Assembly (NCBI GenBank): GCA_019410445.1 | Contig: DXSO01000030.1 | Location: forward strand, 1-15,918 | Source of the DNA: Sutterella sp. | GTDB taxonomy: Bacteria > Pseudomonadota > Gammaproteobacteria > Burkholderiales > Burkholderiaceae_F | Length of the DNA stretch: 15,918 nucleotides | Direction: 5' to 3' | In this document: positions 14,694 to 15,918 of the stretch, piece after piece | Layout of the letters: each line of letters begins with the position of its first letter | Position numbering within the stretch: position 1 is the stretch's first letter | Notes under the pieces: generated by a model | The model's database searches: none | Told to the model about the DNA's origin: nothing | Seen by the model: only the letters and a program-made list of their open reading frames with translations | Position numbers and translations under genes: made by a program

Positions 14694-15918
14694 TCCGATG
14701 CGTATCCACTTGAGCCTTGTCAGTCATACCAATATTGGCAAAACAACTCTCGCTCGGACTCTTCTCTCCAGAGACATCGGGGAAGTAGCAGATCGAGCCC
14801 ATGTGACGGAAACAACCGACGATTACGTGTTGGCTCGTACCCCGGAAGGTTGCGAATTGATACTCTGGGATACCCCGGGTTTCGGTAATTCTGTGGCGCT
14901 AGCTAAGCGTTTAAACGGTCGTGCAAATCCCGTGGGATGGTTTTTGTCTGAAGTTTGGGATCGGTTAGCCAACAAATCCTTGTGGCTCAATCAGAAAGCT
15001 ATCAAACACGTCAAAGAAACATCGAACGTTGTACTGTATCTCGTCAACGCCACTGAGTTACCCGATACAGCGCCTTACGTCAATGCGGAAATGCGCATTC
15101 TTTCTTGGATCGGGAAGCCCGTCATTGTTTTGCTTAATCAAATGGGAGAACCCCAAACACCCGAAGCAGAACAAGCAGATGTCGACCGCTGGAAAAATGC
15201 GATGAGTAATCATCCCATTGTGAGTTCCGTACTTCCTATGGATGCCTTCGCGCGTTGTTGGGTACAGGAATATGCGCTTTTTGATGCCATCGCCAAAGCG
15301 CTTCCAGATGAACTTCAGGTAGCAATGGATTCACTACGCGAAGTTTGGTCTCGTCAACGGCGCTCTGCGTACAACGCTAGCATTCAAGCGTTGGCAGATT
15401 ATCTTGAGAAATTAGCAAATGATCGAGAAGTAACTGAAAACACTTCGATTATTACTCAAATGAAATTCTTGGGACAACGACTCGGACTATTTAAAAACGA
15501 ATCGACTCATGATCCTCTTAGTTCAGCCCAAACAGCACTGTCATCTCGTGCAGCGGATGAATTCTGTACATTAACAGATAAGCTTATTAGTATCAATAAC
15601 CTCAAAGGAAAAGGTGTGCGGAAAGAACTTCTAAAGAGAATGCAATCCGATTGGAATGTCACAAGAGGCGTACCAACTACCCCTGCTGCTATCGCCGGAG
15701 CTATTGGTACAGGAGCAGCAGGAGGGCTAGCTAGTGATCTTGTAACAGGTGGGCTTTCTCTTGGTGTGGGATCACTGATCGGTACGATTATTGGAGCCAT
15801 CGGCGGTGCAGGCCTTGCAGTCGCCTATAACCATAAAAAGGAAATTCAGGGTACGGTCGTTTCTTGGTCAGACGATGCAATACAAAAATTTTTTATCGAA
15901 GCAATCCTCCTTTATCTG
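14683..15918 (+). CDS. DUF3482 GTPase-like protein (3' end missing)
   Basis: An open frame of 412 codons runs to the window edge without a stop. The N-terminal domain is a P-loop GTPase of the Era/TrmE-like kind: G1 SHTNIGKT (14-21), a Thr-rich switch (THVT-like HVTETTDD, 40-47), G3 WDTPGFG (62-68) and, in place of NKxD, LLNQMG (150-155). The G1 motif lacks its first Gly (Ser14). After about residue 220 comes a helical part, and residues 335-382 form a Gly/Ala-rich hydrophobic stretch with many GxxxG spacings, which may enter a membrane. The start at 14683 is preferred over ATG 14698 because AAGGA (14670-14674) is 8 bases upstream. It overlaps the DUF2868 gene by 11 bases, so translational coupling and a shared role are likely. 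Cellular role is unknown. Confidence 0.85.
   Translation, partial: MTNDPMRIHLSLVSHTNIGKTTLARTLLSRDIGEVADRAHVTETTDDYVLARTPEGCELILWDTPGFGNSVALAKRLNGRANPVGWFLSEVWDRLANKSLWLNQKAIKHVKETSNVVLYLVNATELPDTAPYVNAEMRILSWIGKPVIVLLNQMGEPQTPEAEQADVDRWKNAMSNHPIVSSVLPMDAFARCWVQEYALFDAIAKALPDELQVAMDSLREVWSRQRRSAYNASIQALADYLEKLANDREVTENTSIITQMKFLGQRLGLFKNESTHDPLSSAQTALSSRAADEFCTLTDKLISINNLKGKGVRKELLKRMQSDWNVTRGVPTTPAAIAGAIGTGAAGGLASDLVTGGLSLGVGSLIGTIIGAIGGAGLAVAYNHKKEIQGTVVSWSDDAIQKFFIEAILLYL

Noticed and set aside
15507..15800. A 97-codon - strand frame opposite the GTPase
   Set aside because: Its Ala/Pro-rich sequence mirrors the glycine-rich segment on the other strand; no independent signal.
1..15918. Mobile elements, CRISPR arrays, tRNA genes or attachment sites
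   Set aside because: No transposase, integrase, regularly spaced repeats, tRNA-like cloverleaf or long direct repeats were found on reading both strands.

Overview
The window reads as chromosome of a Gram-negative betaproteobacterium of the order Burkholderiales, most likely a Sutterella/Parasutterella-type gut organism. The pointers are a fur/bamE divergent pair followed by dapB, a small coiled-coil gene plus zapA directly before a betaproteobacterial-type 6S RNA, and a DUF2868 membrane protein overlapped by a DUF3482 GTPase. The family assignment comes from gene order and protein similarity recalled from memory; no search was run. There are no tRNAs, rRNAs, insertion sequences, integrases or CRISPR arrays.

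Left part (1-4340, + strand): the end of a surface-polysaccharide cluster. A glycosyltransferase-like protein, truncated by the window edge, is followed by a complete dTDP-L-rhamnose pathway in the order rmlA-rmlC-rmlD-rmlB. The genes touch or overlap and end in a strong stem-loop terminator. By eye this stretch is more AT-rich than the right half, as is common for O-antigen or capsule loci.

Middle (4360-8451, - strand): fur, then two adjacent MsbA-type ABC half-transporters that overlap by 4 bases. No terminator is visible between fur and the first transporter. The two blocks converge on the shared terminator at 4313-4340. Rhamnose-nucleotide synthesis and a lipid-linked glycan or lipid A flippase therefore lie side by side, consistent with one envelope-building neighbourhood.

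Right part (8552-15918, + strand): bamE (outer-membrane assembly lipoprotein) and dapB (lysine/meso-diaminopimelate synthesis) sit 10 bases apart. Then come a small coiled-coil protein and zapA (cell division), a zapA terminator whose 3' arm runs straight into the promoter of the 6S RNA gene, a TauE/SafE-type transporter, thiM-thiE (thiamine salvage, 1-base overlap), and the DUF2868/DUF3482 pair, the last cut by the window end.

Most of the window is ordinary housekeeping and envelope content. The least understood unit is the DUF2868/DUF3482 membrane protein plus GTPase pair, whose GTPase has unusual nucleotide-binding motifs and a glycine-rich membrane-like segment. Other points worth a look are the paired MsbA-like transporters, single-residue departures in the TauE-like and ThiE proteins, a perfect hairpin just before the zap-region start codon, and a 10-bp-spaced direct repeat in the fur-bamE promoter region.
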